NCBI GenBank assembly: GCA_021777105.1
Contig: JAIQZQ010000038.1
Location: 53,600-117,599 of the forward strand
Direction of reading: 5' to 3'
DNA from: Candidatus Anammoxibacter sp.
GTDB lineage: Bacteria > Planctomycetota > Brocadiia > Brocadiales > Anammoxibacteraceae
DNA: 64,000 bases
The translations under genes were made by a program, and so were the position numbers. Below the pieces are notes generated by a model. That model was not told where the DNA came from. It worked only from the letters and a program-made list of their open reading frames with translations, and made no database searches. Each line of letters starts with the position of its first letter. Within the stretch, counting starts at the first letter, position 1. Below, one piece after another: positions 11,601 through 19,403 of this stretch.

Positions 11601-11700
11601 TTAACTCTCTTATTATGGCTCTTGCATCAGCGGCAAAGAGGCGGGCTGACACAGGAAGGATGAAGATTAAAGTGAATAATATTTTAATAATGTTCTTCAT
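8671..11700 (-). CDS. Secreted TPR-CHAT protein with 9 TPRs
   Basis: 1009 residues from the chosen start. An in-frame upstream start at 11865 would add 55 residues unlike the paralogues; the ATG at 11700 gives the same MKNIIKIL-type signal peptide as the other two genes. Nine 42-residue TPRs span about 71-448 and the CHAT domain starts near 640. His853 and Cys916 form the expected dyad. The protein is shorter than the 1093-residue paralogue by exactly two repeats. It is the first gene of the triplet in the direction of transcription, with a 118-bp gap to the next gene that resembles the following gap, so the whole gene-plus-spacer unit was duplicated. Confidence 0.92.
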   Translation of the reverse strand: MKNIIKILFTLIFILPVSARLFAADARAIIRELKSLNDKVALAYNEGRYNDGIELAEKAYEYARSRLGGKHPSTLTSMSNLGELYSSQGRYSEAEPLCKGALSVFKELLGAKHPITLISMNNLGGLYKLQGKYSKAEPLFKETLRLRKEVLGAGNPDTIISMINLGGMYESQDRYSEAEPLYKEALRLRKEVLGAKHPSTLTSLNNLGFLYESQGRYSEAEPLYKEALRLRKEVSGTKHPDTITCLNNLGTLYYALGRYSEAEPLYREALRLYKEVLGENHPKTLTSMNNLGLLYTSQGRHNEAEPLFREALWVNKEVLGSKHPSTLTSMNNLGLLYTSQDRYSEAEALFKDVLRIRQEEFGAKHSDTLISLNNLGTLYHAQDKYREAEPLLKEASRLHKKVLGAKHPSTLTSLNNLAGLYKSQGKYSEAEMLFKETLRLREEVLGPRHPETIKVMLNYACCLISQKKNNESLQLLQKIETRLLALFDYQLYSAQKEKVKRLSLLSKSNFQDVVFTFAGLYKSNNLARFATNVALRWEQVQVEEQAFIARLAQTSNDPRIKALISKITSLRAILPQSFQNNNRVGTMSSKEVLEDLELAELELSGISREYKENLEVYGADVHRVRTGLSTSEALITFSLYYEFDFKKSESAGLHVAASLIFADSDKVYFESLGSVVPQLNSLVIENRFKDLYKFLLGRFDDKIKNIKTLYIAPDGILNLVPFDRLVTSDGGYLVERKEIRMLQTGRDILRSKQKSGSSKLIAFGGVEYNKFSNKVAYKSQKVSNEASINNMRLRKEMNDFKYLPASKDEINKIVLYYKRSRNAPAEILNGVDAGEAALKGLKRGPKILHLSTHGYYMKSEKLEIERPMLLAGLALAGANQGRKGIVGPDGEDGILYAMEILGLNLNGTELVSLSACATGSGVLDYSEGVYGLVRAFRIAGAQSALMTLSPVGDKDARDFMVAFYKNWMQQKADEHPATALRKTKLDFINHKEARYKKPEFWSPYVLVGQ
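10357..11490 (-). repeat. Coding tandem repeat, 9 x 126 bp
   Basis: Nine 126-bp units encode the TPRs of the shortest paralogue. Period and consensus are the same as in the two neighbouring arrays, so unequal crossover between genes is possible. Confidence 0.9.
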
Positions 11701-11913
11701 TTTATTGTTCCATAAAGGCCGGTGATGGGTAAAAAAAACAGTTATCTGAAATCTATTTTTAGTAACAACTTTAACGTAACGTTGAAACGTAGAACATTTG
11801 TATTTAACACATTGAAAAGATACTGGTATGCCATTATCACGACCGGCTTTTATTAGGATTTCCAAAAAATTTAGAATTGTGTATTCCTATTAAGGCCCGC
11901 TTAAGATTTCCGT

Positions 11914-13128
11914 TTAAGGCGAGCCCACTTTATGGTCTAATAAAGCTTTTCGAAGAAGCTTCACAACTCCCCTGTTGCCACTACCTTCCGCCACGTTGAG
12001 CGCAGTCATACCTTCTTTGTTTTGAGCGTCAATAAGACTCCCTGATTTTAATAAGACTTTGGCAATCTCTTCCTCTCCTTTGTATGCCGCATTAATTAGC
12101 GGCGTGTTCCCTTGAAGATTCTTTGCTGTAACCTTAGCTCCCAAGTCAAGTAGTAGTCTTACCACATTAACATGCCCATTCCATACAGCATAGTGAAGCG
12201 GGGAGCCCCTATTATGTTCGGTAGCATTTACATCCGCGCCATGATCAATAAGTATTTGAACTACTCCTATATGTCCTGATGAGGCAGCGTTATGAAGAGG
12301 GGTTGTGCCTGAGTATGTTTTTTTATTTACAGATGCTCCATTCTTTATGAGAAGACGCGCTATCTCTAGTTGCCCGGAATGCGCGGCATTATGAAGGTGC
12401 GTCACCCCGTCCTTTATTGGAATACCACCGGAATAGCCATAAAGAAGCAGTTCTTTCATTACTCGCACATGGTTTTTTGCTTCTGCATAGTGATACGGCG
12501 TCCAAGAGTTAGAGTCTTTCACTGTATGGCTTGCGCCATACTTAAGCAGCAGCTTAACGACTTCCACGTGCCCGGCATACGCTGCTAAGTGTAAAGCTGT
12601 GCGGTCTTCAGCCCCTGGCGCGTCCACGTCGGCGGCCCCTTCTACAAGTAGTATACGCACAGCATCTATAAAGCCCCTGTTGCCAATCTGATTCTTGCCC
12701 ACTACATTAATTGCCGCTGCATGGAGAGGGGTTTGTTTTCGTTTATCTCGTGTTCTTGCCGACGCGCCATTCTCTATCAAATATTGAATTACAGCGGATT
12801 GACCTTTGGACGCGGCAACATAGACGGGTGTTGATCCGCTATAATTTTGGGCGTGGATATCAGCTCCACTCCTGACGAACAACCTAACAGCGGGCAAGTG
12901 ACCACGATAGCATGCGTAGTGAAGAGGTGTGTTTCCGTTAACTTCGTCTTTCTCGTTAATATTCTTACGATTTAGAATGGTAGATATTCTTGCAACGTCT
13001 CCGGATTTAGCGGCGTCATGCAGACTTGAATTAGCCTGCGTTTCAGCATTAATCAACAGCATCAAAAATATAATAGCAACCACTAAGATACGCTTCAAAA
13101 GAGCCGACAGTCCGCACATAGTTTTCAT
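11914..13128 (-). CDS. Secreted ankyrin-repeat protein
   Basis: 404 residues from the ATG at 13128, which has a GGGGGA ribosome-binding site seven bases upstream; in-frame starts at 13140 and 13170 are less well placed. A hydrophobic signal segment (LLKRILVVAIIFLMLLINA) is followed by about 11 ankyrin repeats of the TPLHxAAxxGH type covering nearly all of the mature protein. No catalytic domain is visible. Ankyrin arrays bind proteins. Its place just upstream of the three secreted TPR-CHAT genes, on the same strand, suggests a related extracytoplasmic role, but that is inference. The 213-bp gap to the TPR-CHAT gene argues for separate transcription. Confidence 0.88.
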   Translation of the reverse strand: MKTMCGLSALLKRILVVAIIFLMLLINAETQANSSLHDAAKSGDVARISTILNRKNINEKDEVNGNTPLHYACYRGHLPAVRLFVRSGADIHAQNYSGSTPVYVAASKGQSAVIQYLIENGASARTRDKRKQTPLHAAAINVVGKNQIGNRGFIDAVRILLVEGAADVDAPGAEDRTALHLAAYAGHVEVVKLLLKYGASHTVKDSNSWTPYHYAEAKNHVRVMKELLLYGYSGGIPIKDGVTHLHNAAHSGQLEIARLLIKNGASVNKKTYSGTTPLHNAASSGHIGVVQILIDHGADVNATEHNRGSPLHYAVWNGHVNVVRLLLDLGAKVTAKNLQGNTPLINAAYKGEEEIAKVLLKSGSLIDAQNKEGMTALNVAEGSGNRGVVKLLRKALLDHKVGSP

Positions 13129-13417
13129 TTTATCCCCCATGTTCTGGAATTGATTGACCAAGTAGATCACCTCTCTTACGGGCGGATCACCTTCTAAGAA
13201 CCACGCGTAAAAGTTTCCCTTTACAGCGGATCAAGCATTTCAAAAATTGCCCTTGTAAAGCCGCCCGATTACAATATTTAATTGATATACTATCAATTAT
13301 GCGACATAATGTTCCAAATAACGGGCAGTGTCTTTTCAGGCACATTTGTTTGTTAAAAAAATGTGGGCATTCATGAGAGTTCCTAATACCTGCCCCATGG
13401 ATTTCATCTGAGCAATT

Positions 13418-14242
13418 TTATTTCATTAAATATCTTGCAAAAAATTCCCCTAATTTAATCCTTGCTTTAGGGAAACCTTGATCAGCAGCTTTTTTCATCC
13501 ATTCTATTGCCGGATCTAACTTTCCTGTATCCGCGTACAATAGTCCAAGATTATATTGAGCGACAGCCGTATCTTTTGGATATATCTTTAACGCTTCATT
13601 CAACAATTCATTAAGTTTGGATTTTGCGATAATATTACCTTGAATAGCCAGAGTGTGTAATTGTTTTAATTGATGCGCAATTTTATTTTTTTGAGCGCTG
13701 TCATAGTTAGTAATATTCTGGGTAAACGTATTCAAAAACCAGTATTGCGAGTCTATACATAGCCTAGCTTCAGCTGATAATTTATCACCTTCACTTAATA
13801 ACAATACTGAATCTTTAATTGACGCTTTGCTAAAGTCTAATGGGTTAGTATGAGTATGCGCATATAACTTATTTACAAAAGTTTTCATGTCCGTCAACTC
13901 TTCATTTCTCTGTTTAGTAATTGGGGCGGGGTATTCAGTTTGGCTAAATTCATTTTTCAAAAACAAATGTGATGCCCGGAAACGTTTGTTATGTGCGCCT
14001 ATTGTCTTAATGTGAGATTTGTTTGTTGATTGTGCATTTTCAAATATTTTGTTTTGTTGGAGTATGTGAGGCTCAAGCGCTTTTAACTGTGTGTTAGCCA
14101 TTTTTGTGATATGAAGCATCTCGTTGATAATATCAATCGGCGAATTTGTCCTCTTTATATTTTGGTTGTCATTACCAAAGGCAATTATACTATTAAAAAT
14201 AAAAACGCATAAAATTGCAAACAACACATATTTTTTACTCAT
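13418..14242 (-). CDS. Secreted Sel1/TPR-like repeat protein
   Basis: 274 residues with a clear signal peptide (about 1-22, ending near NSIIAFG). The middle (about 30-200) is helical and unassigned. The C-terminus carries a Sel1-type repeat (AQYNLGLLYADTGKLDPAIE) with a second partial copy ending the protein. Sel1 repeats mediate protein-protein contacts. It is the fifth secreted repeat protein in a row on this strand. No enzymatic motif was recognised. Confidence 0.75.
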   Translation of the reverse strand: MSKKYVLFAILCVFIFNSIIAFGNDNQNIKRTNSPIDIINEMLHITKMANTQLKALEPHILQQNKIFENAQSTNKSHIKTIGAHNKRFRASHLFLKNEFSQTEYPAPITKQRNEELTDMKTFVNKLYAHTHTNPLDFSKASIKDSVLLLSEGDKLSAEARLCIDSQYWFLNTFTQNITNYDSAQKNKIAHQLKQLHTLAIQGNIIAKSKLNELLNEALKIYPKDTAVAQYNLGLLYADTGKLDPAIEWMKKAADQGFPKARIKLGEFFARYLMK

Positions 14243-14500
14243 TTTATATATGGCTCTTTTTCAATGTTTTAAAAATAAATTAAATCATCCAATTTTTCTA
14301 GCAACTTTCCCAAGGAGAGCCTCTATGGTCAGACCTTGAAAACATAATATGTGCCTTGCGATTTTCAGATCTAAGAAAACCTTCAGGGTCAGTTCTGCGT
14401 CTTGATTTATCAGCCACAAAGTTAAGTTACATTATTAATGGAGCTTTTACTTACTCCTAATTAATGTTGGGCGAACCCTTGACTCAAGTTTGTCCCCATT

Positions 14501-14541
14501 GAGGATAATTCTCACTAGAGCAGACACCCTGCTCAGTTTTC
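14501..14541. repeat. GAGCAG-N5-CTGCTC hairpin, copy 1
   Basis: A six-base-pair stem GAGCAG/CTGCTC with a five-base loop lies at 14518-14534. The flanking bases TAATTCTCACTA before it are shared with 20207-20218 (TAATTCTCGCTG), so the repeat unit is larger than the hairpin. Confidence 0.6.
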
Positions 14542-14859
14542 TTTATATTTTTACCATTCCGTATTAGACGCTTATTTGATGTCTCAAAATCTAACAAAAA
14601 TATTATCATTACACTTTACGTATGTCAATGAGTAAGTTAACTCAAATTGTTAAGCTACTTAAACCTTATATGTTGAAATAAATTACAATTTGCAATTATA
14701 TAGTCTAAAAAATGATGAATATCATGGTAAACCTTGTAAATACACGGAGTTGGAGTAGATCGGCTACAATAATTGTAAAGATGTTTACCATGTTGGTTTA
14801 CATGGTTGTTGTTTTTGCCGGGGGGAATATTTTTTTGTAAAACGAGGGCGGAGGTAGCC

Positions 14860-15145
14860 ACGAAGATGATAAACAGTTTGCAATTGGCTGTTTGCGGTTA
14901 GCAAAATGCGAAAACAAGGCTAAAGTAGTAAAAGTCAGGGGGTGGGGATTCCTGAGGAATAATCCTTTTAGCTCCTGAGAATTTACACACCCCTCGTTCC
15001 CCTCTTTTTAGAGGGGAGGTTGGGCGCGGCGCTCTATCTGATACGTTATTTGTGGGCAACGATCAGGGATTTTTGGATTATAACGCAACGCGGAGCTGTG
15101 GCTTCTGGAATTTGGGGTTACAAAGCTTGCGGCTTTGTAATTAGG
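14860..15145 (+). repeat. Dispersed non-coding repeat, copy A
   Basis: Blocks shared with about 15948-16120 and, inverted, with about 49290-49400: a GATAAACAGTTTGCAATTGG-like block, then a block around GCTGTGGCTTCTGGAATTT followed by GGGTTACAAAGC. Between the blocks this copy carries extra sequence, including a G-rich/C-rich segment near 14940-15020. No protein is encoded. Confidence 0.65.
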
Positions 15146-15167
15146 GTTGCGAGTCAGTGGGGGGCTC

Positions 15168-15470
15168 TTATGCAATTATTTCAATGCCTTTTCTATCAAC
15201 AATTGAAAGTAGTTTAAGTGTTGCTCCGCTTGGTTTACTATCTCCCTGTTCCCACTTCTTTACAGCTCTATCCGATACATTTAGATAGGCTGCAAATACT
15301 GCCTGGCTAAATCCTAACTTATTTCTAATTGAACTGATCTGTTTTGCTGTATAGTTCGGCACTGGAGTTAGTGATTTTACATCAAATTTCCTTAGTGTTG
15401 TTTTATCTATAGCGCCTACAGCATAGAGATCATTTGCCATTTCGCTTATTGTCTCTTTGACTTTGTTCAT
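15168..15470 (-). CDS. HTH (XRE) antitoxin of a RelE-type pair
   Basis: 100 residues. The C-terminal half is a helix-turn-helix of the XRE/HigA kind (LGFSQAVFAAYLNVSDRAVKKWEQG, about 53-77). It is the second gene of a toxin-first pair and overlaps the toxin gene end by 41 bp, implying translational coupling. Such antitoxins bind their toxin and repress the shared promoter; an inverted-repeat operator lies just upstream of the toxin gene (15866-15895). Confidence 0.88.
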   Translation of the reverse strand: MNKVKETISEMANDLYAVGAIDKTTLRKFDVKSLTPVPNYTAKQISSIRNKLGFSQAVFAAYLNVSDRAVKKWEQGDSKPSGATLKLLSIVDRKGIEIIA

Positions 15471-15837
15471 TTAAAAACACCTCTATAATATTTTGTTTAT
15501 CAACTAATATATTGATCTGCTCATCATCCAGATTAAGGAATGCTTCGGCCATTACTTTGAATCCATTAAGCTCATTTTTTGTGATATTGTCTTTTTCGCC
15601 TTTAGAAAATCCATGCGCAAATATAGCTTTATCATGAATCTTCATTAAAATTATACTCCTATGTGAGCTTAGTTTGCCTTTGCCATGTATCCCTATCCTT
15701 TTTTTGTATACATGCCCTCCCAGATTAGCGTCTATTAATCCATTTTTTATTTCAGTGATGGCTTTTTTTAGATCGTCATTGCTAATACTCTGTTTTTTAG
15801 CCCATTTTTCAAATGTTTTGTATTTAAATACTCTCAT
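15430..15837 (-). CDS. RelE/HigB-family toxin
   Basis: 135 residues, longer than a minimal RelE because of a C-terminal tail rich in charged residues (about 105-135). The N-terminus (MRVFKYKTFEKWAKK) and core (LGGHVYKKRIGIHGKGKLSSHR, FAHGFSKGEKDNI) match the RelE-like family that pairs with a downstream HTH antitoxin; members usually cleave mRNA on ribosomes. A promoter/operator lies 29 bp upstream. The first 60 bp of the gene and its operator recur as a remnant at 63.7 kb. Confidence 0.87.
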   Translation of the reverse strand: MRVFKYKTFEKWAKKQSISNDDLKKAITEIKNGLIDANLGGHVYKKRIGIHGKGKLSSHRSIILMKIHDKAIFAHGFSKGEKDNITKNELNGFKVMAEAFLNLDDEQINILVDKQNIIEVFLNEQSQRDNKRNGK

Positions 15838-15860
15838 GTTTGTGGCTATCCCTTAACATA

Positions 15861-15895
15861 ATACTATACCCTTGTGTTCACCATTTCAAGGTTAT
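15861..15895 (-). promoter_or_regulatory. Toxin-antitoxin promoter and inverted-repeat operator
   Basis: On the minus strand, TTGAAA (15884-15889) and TAGTAT (15861-15866) are 17 bp apart, a fair sigma-70 promoter. Overlapping it is an inverted repeat, ATACCCTTG (15866-15874) against CAAGGTTAT (15887-15895), with a 12-bp spacer. Nearly the same sequence precedes the toxin remnant at 63.7 kb, which supports it as the antitoxin binding site. Confidence 0.7.
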
Positions 15896-15947
15896 TATAT
15901 AAATATTTTTTTATTTTTAGCGTAAATTCATAAAGCGATGTGAGCCC

Positions 15948-16122
15948 GAAGACGATAAACAGTTTACAGTTGGCTATTTGCTATTTGCTGTTTGCTGTTT
16001 TCAAAAAGCGAAAAACAAGGCAAAAGCGTGATAAAAATCTGGGTTTTATTGGTTATAACAGAACACGAAGCTGGGGCTTCTGAAATTTTGGGTAACAAAG
16101 CTGTAGGTTTTGCTACCAGAGG
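15948..16122 (+). repeat. Dispersed non-coding repeat, copy B
   Basis: Shares GATAAACAGTTTACAGTTGG, the AAAACAAGGC block, GCTGGGGCTTCTGAAATTTT and GGGTAACAAAGC with copies A and C, in the same order. It sits between the RelE-type pair and the hicAB locus. No coding potential seen. Confidence 0.65.
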
Positions 16123-16216
16123 GGAAGTACTGCGCAAAGAACGCTTCATAATTCCTTAGCATAAACTCCGAGCTGAGAGTAAAAGCAGTGGTAAAAATCC
16201 GGGATTTTTGATTACG

Positions 16217-16406
16217 TTATCCAATTTCTTGAATTGACAGTTTTTTGCAGATTTTTCGAGCTAATTTATTTGGAATTTCTGTGTGTCTGGGCACGGCCTC
16301 GGCATGTCCGCTAAGCGGGTTTAGCCATAATGAATGAGAACTGCCTTCGCGTTTCAGATAGCAACCGCGCCGTCTCAAAATGTTTTATTAATTCGTATCT
16401 TTTCAT
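16217..16406 (-). pseudogene. hicA: hicA toxin gene, frameshifted
   Basis: The ATG at 16406 overlaps the hicB stop (ATGA arrangement). The first codons read MKRYELIKHFET. After about codon 13 the reading frame ends early at an in-frame stop, but the frame shifted by one base reads GCYLKREGSSHSLWLNPLSG and on to PNKLARKICKKLSIQEIG, a textbook HicA double-stranded RNA-binding fold ending. The locus is 190 bp, one base more than 63 codons, so a single inserted base breaks an otherwise intact toxin. The site lies near 16366-16370. A sequencing error cannot be excluded. Confidence 0.82.
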
Positions 16407-16618
16407 CCAACAGCAACCATTTCTGATATTGCATCTTCAGGAATTCCACGTAAAGAATCCTGACGTTGGTCGTCTAAAATTAGTTCAATTGCTTCAGATA
16501 AACTCTTTAAACACTCATCTTTTGTTTTACCTTGGCCATTTGCGCCGGGTATTTCCTCGCAATAAGCAATGTGCCATTCTCCGTCTCTTTCTATAATGGC
16601 GGTAAATTCATTATGCAT
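16403..16618 (-). CDS. hicB: HicB-family antitoxin
   Basis: 71 residues from the ATG at 16618, which has an AGGA site eight bases upstream; an ATG at 16627 is in frame but lies on that site. The HicB core is plain: FTAIIERDGEWHIAYCEEIP, GANGQGKTKDECL, and a C-terminus ending GIPEDAISEMVAVG. HicB neutralises HicA. Gene order here is hicB then hicA with a four-base overlap. The toxin partner is frameshifted, so this antitoxin may be solitary in function. Confidence 0.85.
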   Translation of the reverse strand: MHNEFTAIIERDGEWHIAYCEEIPGANGQGKTKDECLKSLSEAIELILDDQRQDSLRGIPEDAISEMVAVG

Positions 16619-16829
16619 TAAAAGCATCCTATATTAAATTTTAATCGCAATTTGTCTGTTGTAGTCTGGATAAGGATAACAGCGTTCGTGTGTTTATTTA
16701 TTATTGCTTTTCGTTTTATAACAGTCAATTGGAAATTTGACGGTTTAATATGTTGACAAGTTCCACGTGACAAATTATTCTTTTTTATATAAAGTTGAAA
16801 TAACAGATTATCATTAAGGGGGCGTGTCA

Positions 16830-17144
16830 ATGGGCATTATTAACAAAAAGGAGCGTGAAATACCTCCAACCCATCCAGGCGAAATGTTAAGTGAAGATTT
16901 TATGCCTGATTATGGATTAACTGCTTCGAGCCTTGCAGGGGCATTAAATGTTTTGCGGCAAACGGTAAACGAGCTTTTGCGCCAAAGGCGATCAGTTTCT
17001 ACTTCAATGGCGTTGAGGCTGTCAAAATTATTTGGAAACACTCCTGAATTTTGGTTAAACGCGCAATGCGCCGTAGACTTATGTAATATGAAGAAGCAAT
17101 ATAAACGTGAACTTAACCAGATACATCCCCTGGAAACTGTTTGA
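16830..17144 (+). CDS. higA: HigA-family antitoxin (orphan)
   Basis: 104 residues from the ATG at 16830, preceded by AAGGGGG seven bases away; the GTG at 16824 is too close to that site. The protein has the HigA/VapI signature: PPTHPGEMLSEDF, then an HTH (LTASSLAGALNVLRQTVNELL) and the ending TPEFWLNAQCAVDL. HigA binds the RelE-family toxin HigB and represses the operon. No higB is present: only about 200 bp separate this gene from hicB, too little for a toxin gene. It is likely an orphan antitoxin or regulator. Confidence 0.85.
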   Translation: MGIINKKEREIPPTHPGEMLSEDFMPDYGLTASSLAGALNVLRQTVNELLRQRRSVSTSMALRLSKLFGNTPEFWLNAQCAVDLCNMKKQYKRELNQIHPLETV

Positions 17145-17676
17145 AGAAATTAAGAATCTGGAGCCTAAACGCCACGTATTAATTATCAAGGTAAAAAGAT
17201 TTGCGGCCTCAAAGACTCGTCTGAAATTGATCCAAAAAAATGGAATTGATCTTGGAAGCGTTGCGCTGGTTGCGAAATAGGCGAGGCCGATGAATCGCCT
17301 CTATTAGTTGCCGGGCGATCAGGAAAAGGCAAATAAACGAGTTTGTCAAACAAGAGACAACATATAGCGCGATAAAATTATTTACATCCAAATACGGCGC
17401 CTAAACAGCTAAATATGCCCATTTGCCATAGCCGGAGCTGCTCCGAGTCTGCGTTTTTATCTTTTAACTTTTACATTTTTACCTATTAGCTCTATTCGGG
17501 CCGAAAAAAAGCTATATATAATACTTGCATTAACAAATACTATGTGATAACCTCTTTAATTGGTTTTCACTTTTTTTCCCCCTATATCTGTTATAGAGCC
17601 TTTTAGGGTGGCGCATTATAACCTCTTTTAAAGATATTATCTTTTTATTTCCAACTCTTAGCCGATAGGAAAATTT
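17145..17676. other. Gene-free stretch with short coding-like scraps
   Basis: Two short open pieces downstream of higA look protein-like (one ends LKLIQKNGIDLGSVALVAK, one ends AIKLFTSKYGA), but they are in different frames with no start. They may be remnants of a degraded gene. A short GGAGCTGCTCC palindrome lies near 17435. No other feature seen. Confidence 0.35.
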
Positions 17677-19155
17677 ATGAATATTTTGCTCGTTTACCCC
17701 GAGTTTCCAGATACATTCTGGAGTTTTAAACACGCTTTAAAGTTTATTAGCAAAAAAGCGTCGTCTCCGCCTTTAGGCCTGCTGACCGTCGCGTCTCTTC
17801 TGCCAACGGACTGGAATAAAAAATTAGTTGACGTGAACGTTGAAAAACTTACAAAAAAAGACCTGAAATGGGCTGATTATGTGTTTCTCAGCGCCATGGT
17901 TGTGCAGAGGCAATCTTCTAAACATGTTATTGCCATGTGCAAGGATGCCGGGGTAAAGATAGTCGCAGGCGGCCCTCTTTTTACAAGCGAGTACGATCAT
18001 TTTGACGATGTTGACCATTTTGTGCTAAACGAAGCCGAGGTTACTCTTGACCCATTTATATCAGATCTGGAAGCAGGCAACGCAAAACGCATATACACTT
18101 CAACCGAATATGCGGATATGAAGGAGACGCCTACACCGATGTGGGAGCTGGTAAAACTTGACCGGTACGCTTCAACAAACATTCAGTTTTCAAGAGGATG
18201 CCCGTTTCATTGCGAATTTTGTAACGTGACGGCGCTGTTTGGACGCAAACCTCGCTTTAAGACATCTACTCAGATCATTGCGGAACTGGACAGTTTTTAT
18301 AATCAGGGATGGCGCGGACGCGTCTTCTTTGTTGATGACAATTTTATAGGAAACAAAAAGTACCTTGTCACCGATCTGTTGCCGGCATTGATAGACTGGC
18401 GCAAAGATAAACATGATTTAACTTTTTACACGGAAGTCTCCATCAACCTGGCTGATGACGATAAATTGATGGATATGATGTTTGAAGCCGGCTTTGATAT
18501 GGTGTTTATTGGGATCGAAACACCGCATGAGGAGAGCCTTGCGGAGTGCAGCAAACAACAGAACAAGAATAGAGACCTCATTAAAGACGTCAAACGCATT
18601 CAAAGGGCGGGCTTTCAGGTGCAAGCCGGTTTTATAGTCGGCTTTGACAATGATACGCCTTCCATTTTTCAACGGCAGATTGATTTTATACAAAAAAGCG
18701 GCATTGTCACGGCAATGGTAGGCATGCTTCAGGCCCCGGCCGGAACAAAGCTTTATGAACGTATGAAAAAGGAGGGCCGCTTGCTTGGTGAAATGACAGG
18801 GGATAATGTTGACAGCACAACGAATATTGTTACAAATATGAATTCTAAAACGTTGCGTGATGGATACCTTTCTATTCTAAGTTCCATTTATTCCCATGAT
18901 CAATACTACCAGAGGATCAAAACCTTTTTGATGGAATTTAAACCTGCTAAAAAAGGGGCTCCGGTGAAGTTTCAAGACTTTATATCGCTCTTTCGCTCTT
19001 TCTATCATTTAGGCTTTTTAGGGCCGGAACGTGTTCATTACTGGAAACTCCTGATTTGGGCATATTTCCGCAACCCAAAGATAGTGCCCCTTGCCATAAA
19101 ACTTGCGATTTGCGGACACCACCTGCGCAGGGTTTGCGAACTGCACATTCTTTAA
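17677..19155 (+). CDS. B12-binding-domain radical SAM protein
   Basis: 492 residues. The N-terminal cobalamin-binding-like domain (about 1-140) begins ILLVYPEFPDTFWS and has SPPLGLLTVASLLP. The radical SAM core follows with the cluster motif CPFHCEFC: Cys175, Cys179 and Cys182. The C-terminal part (about 370-492) resembles the DUF4070 extension of this subfamily. Such enzymes perform radical methylations or rearrangements on lipids, pigments or cofactors; the substrate here is not predictable. A GC-rich terminator follows directly at 19184. The gene stands alone. Confidence 0.88.
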   Translation: MNILLVYPEFPDTFWSFKHALKFISKKASSPPLGLLTVASLLPTDWNKKLVDVNVEKLTKKDLKWADYVFLSAMVVQRQSSKHVIAMCKDAGVKIVAGGPLFTSEYDHFDDVDHFVLNEAEVTLDPFISDLEAGNAKRIYTSTEYADMKETPTPMWELVKLDRYASTNIQFSRGCPFHCEFCNVTALFGRKPRFKTSTQIIAELDSFYNQGWRGRVFFVDDNFIGNKKYLVTDLLPALIDWRKDKHDLTFYTEVSINLADDDKLMDMMFEAGFDMVFIGIETPHEESLAECSKQQNKNRDLIKDVKRIQRAGFQVQAGFIVGFDNDTPSIFQRQIDFIQKSGIVTAMVGMLQAPAGTKLYERMKKEGRLLGEMTGDNVDSTTNIVTNMNSKTLRDGYLSILSSIYSHDQYYQRIKTFLMEFKPAKKGAPVKFQDFISLFRSFYHLGFLGPERVHYWKLLIWAYFRNPKIVPLAIKLAICGHHLRRVCELHIL

Positions 19156-19183
19156 TACGGTTACTAACCGCGATATTTGTTAC

Positions 19184-19218
19184 CGGAGCAGCCTTCACGG
19201 CTGCTCCGCATGTTTTTT
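19184..19218 (+). terminator. Rho-independent terminator after radical SAM gene
   Basis: A ten-base-pair stem, CGGAGCAGCC/GGCTGCTCCG, with a five-base loop is followed by CATGTTTTTT. It starts 29 bp after the stop codon. Its stem belongs to the GGAGCAG hairpin family seen elsewhere in the window. Confidence 0.85.
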
Positions 19219-19403
19219 GATAGATCAAAACGAAATACAACCAACCCAAATGTTTTTTTACTTCCGTCGCAATTTTTAAGACTACGCAGAGACTTGTTGC
19301 CAAGTCACCTCCAATCGTTGTTACACAACATCAAAGCGAAACAAGCGCCAATACAACATACCTTATTTAATTTAATATTTTTATTATAAAAGGAGTAAAT
19401 CCA

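Larger units (their letters stand above)
14243..15167. other. Gene-free stretch with hairpin and repeat copy
   Basis: No convincing gene. A 68-codon frame at 14655-14861 (minus) lacks a ribosome-binding site and recognisable features. The stretch holds a GAGCAG-type hairpin near 14518 and copy A of a dispersed non-coding repeat (about 14860-15140). Confidence 0.6.

Noticed and set aside
11701..11865. N-terminal extension of the 9-repeat TPR-CHAT protein
   Set aside because: The 55 extra residues lack counterparts in the paralogues and would bury the signal peptide.
14655..14861. 68-codon frame on the minus strand
   Set aside because: No ribosome-binding site, no family match and unusual composition inside a repeat-bearing gap.
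16330..16596. Plus-strand frame over hicAB
   Set aside because: Shadow of hicB and the frameshifted hicA on the minus strand.
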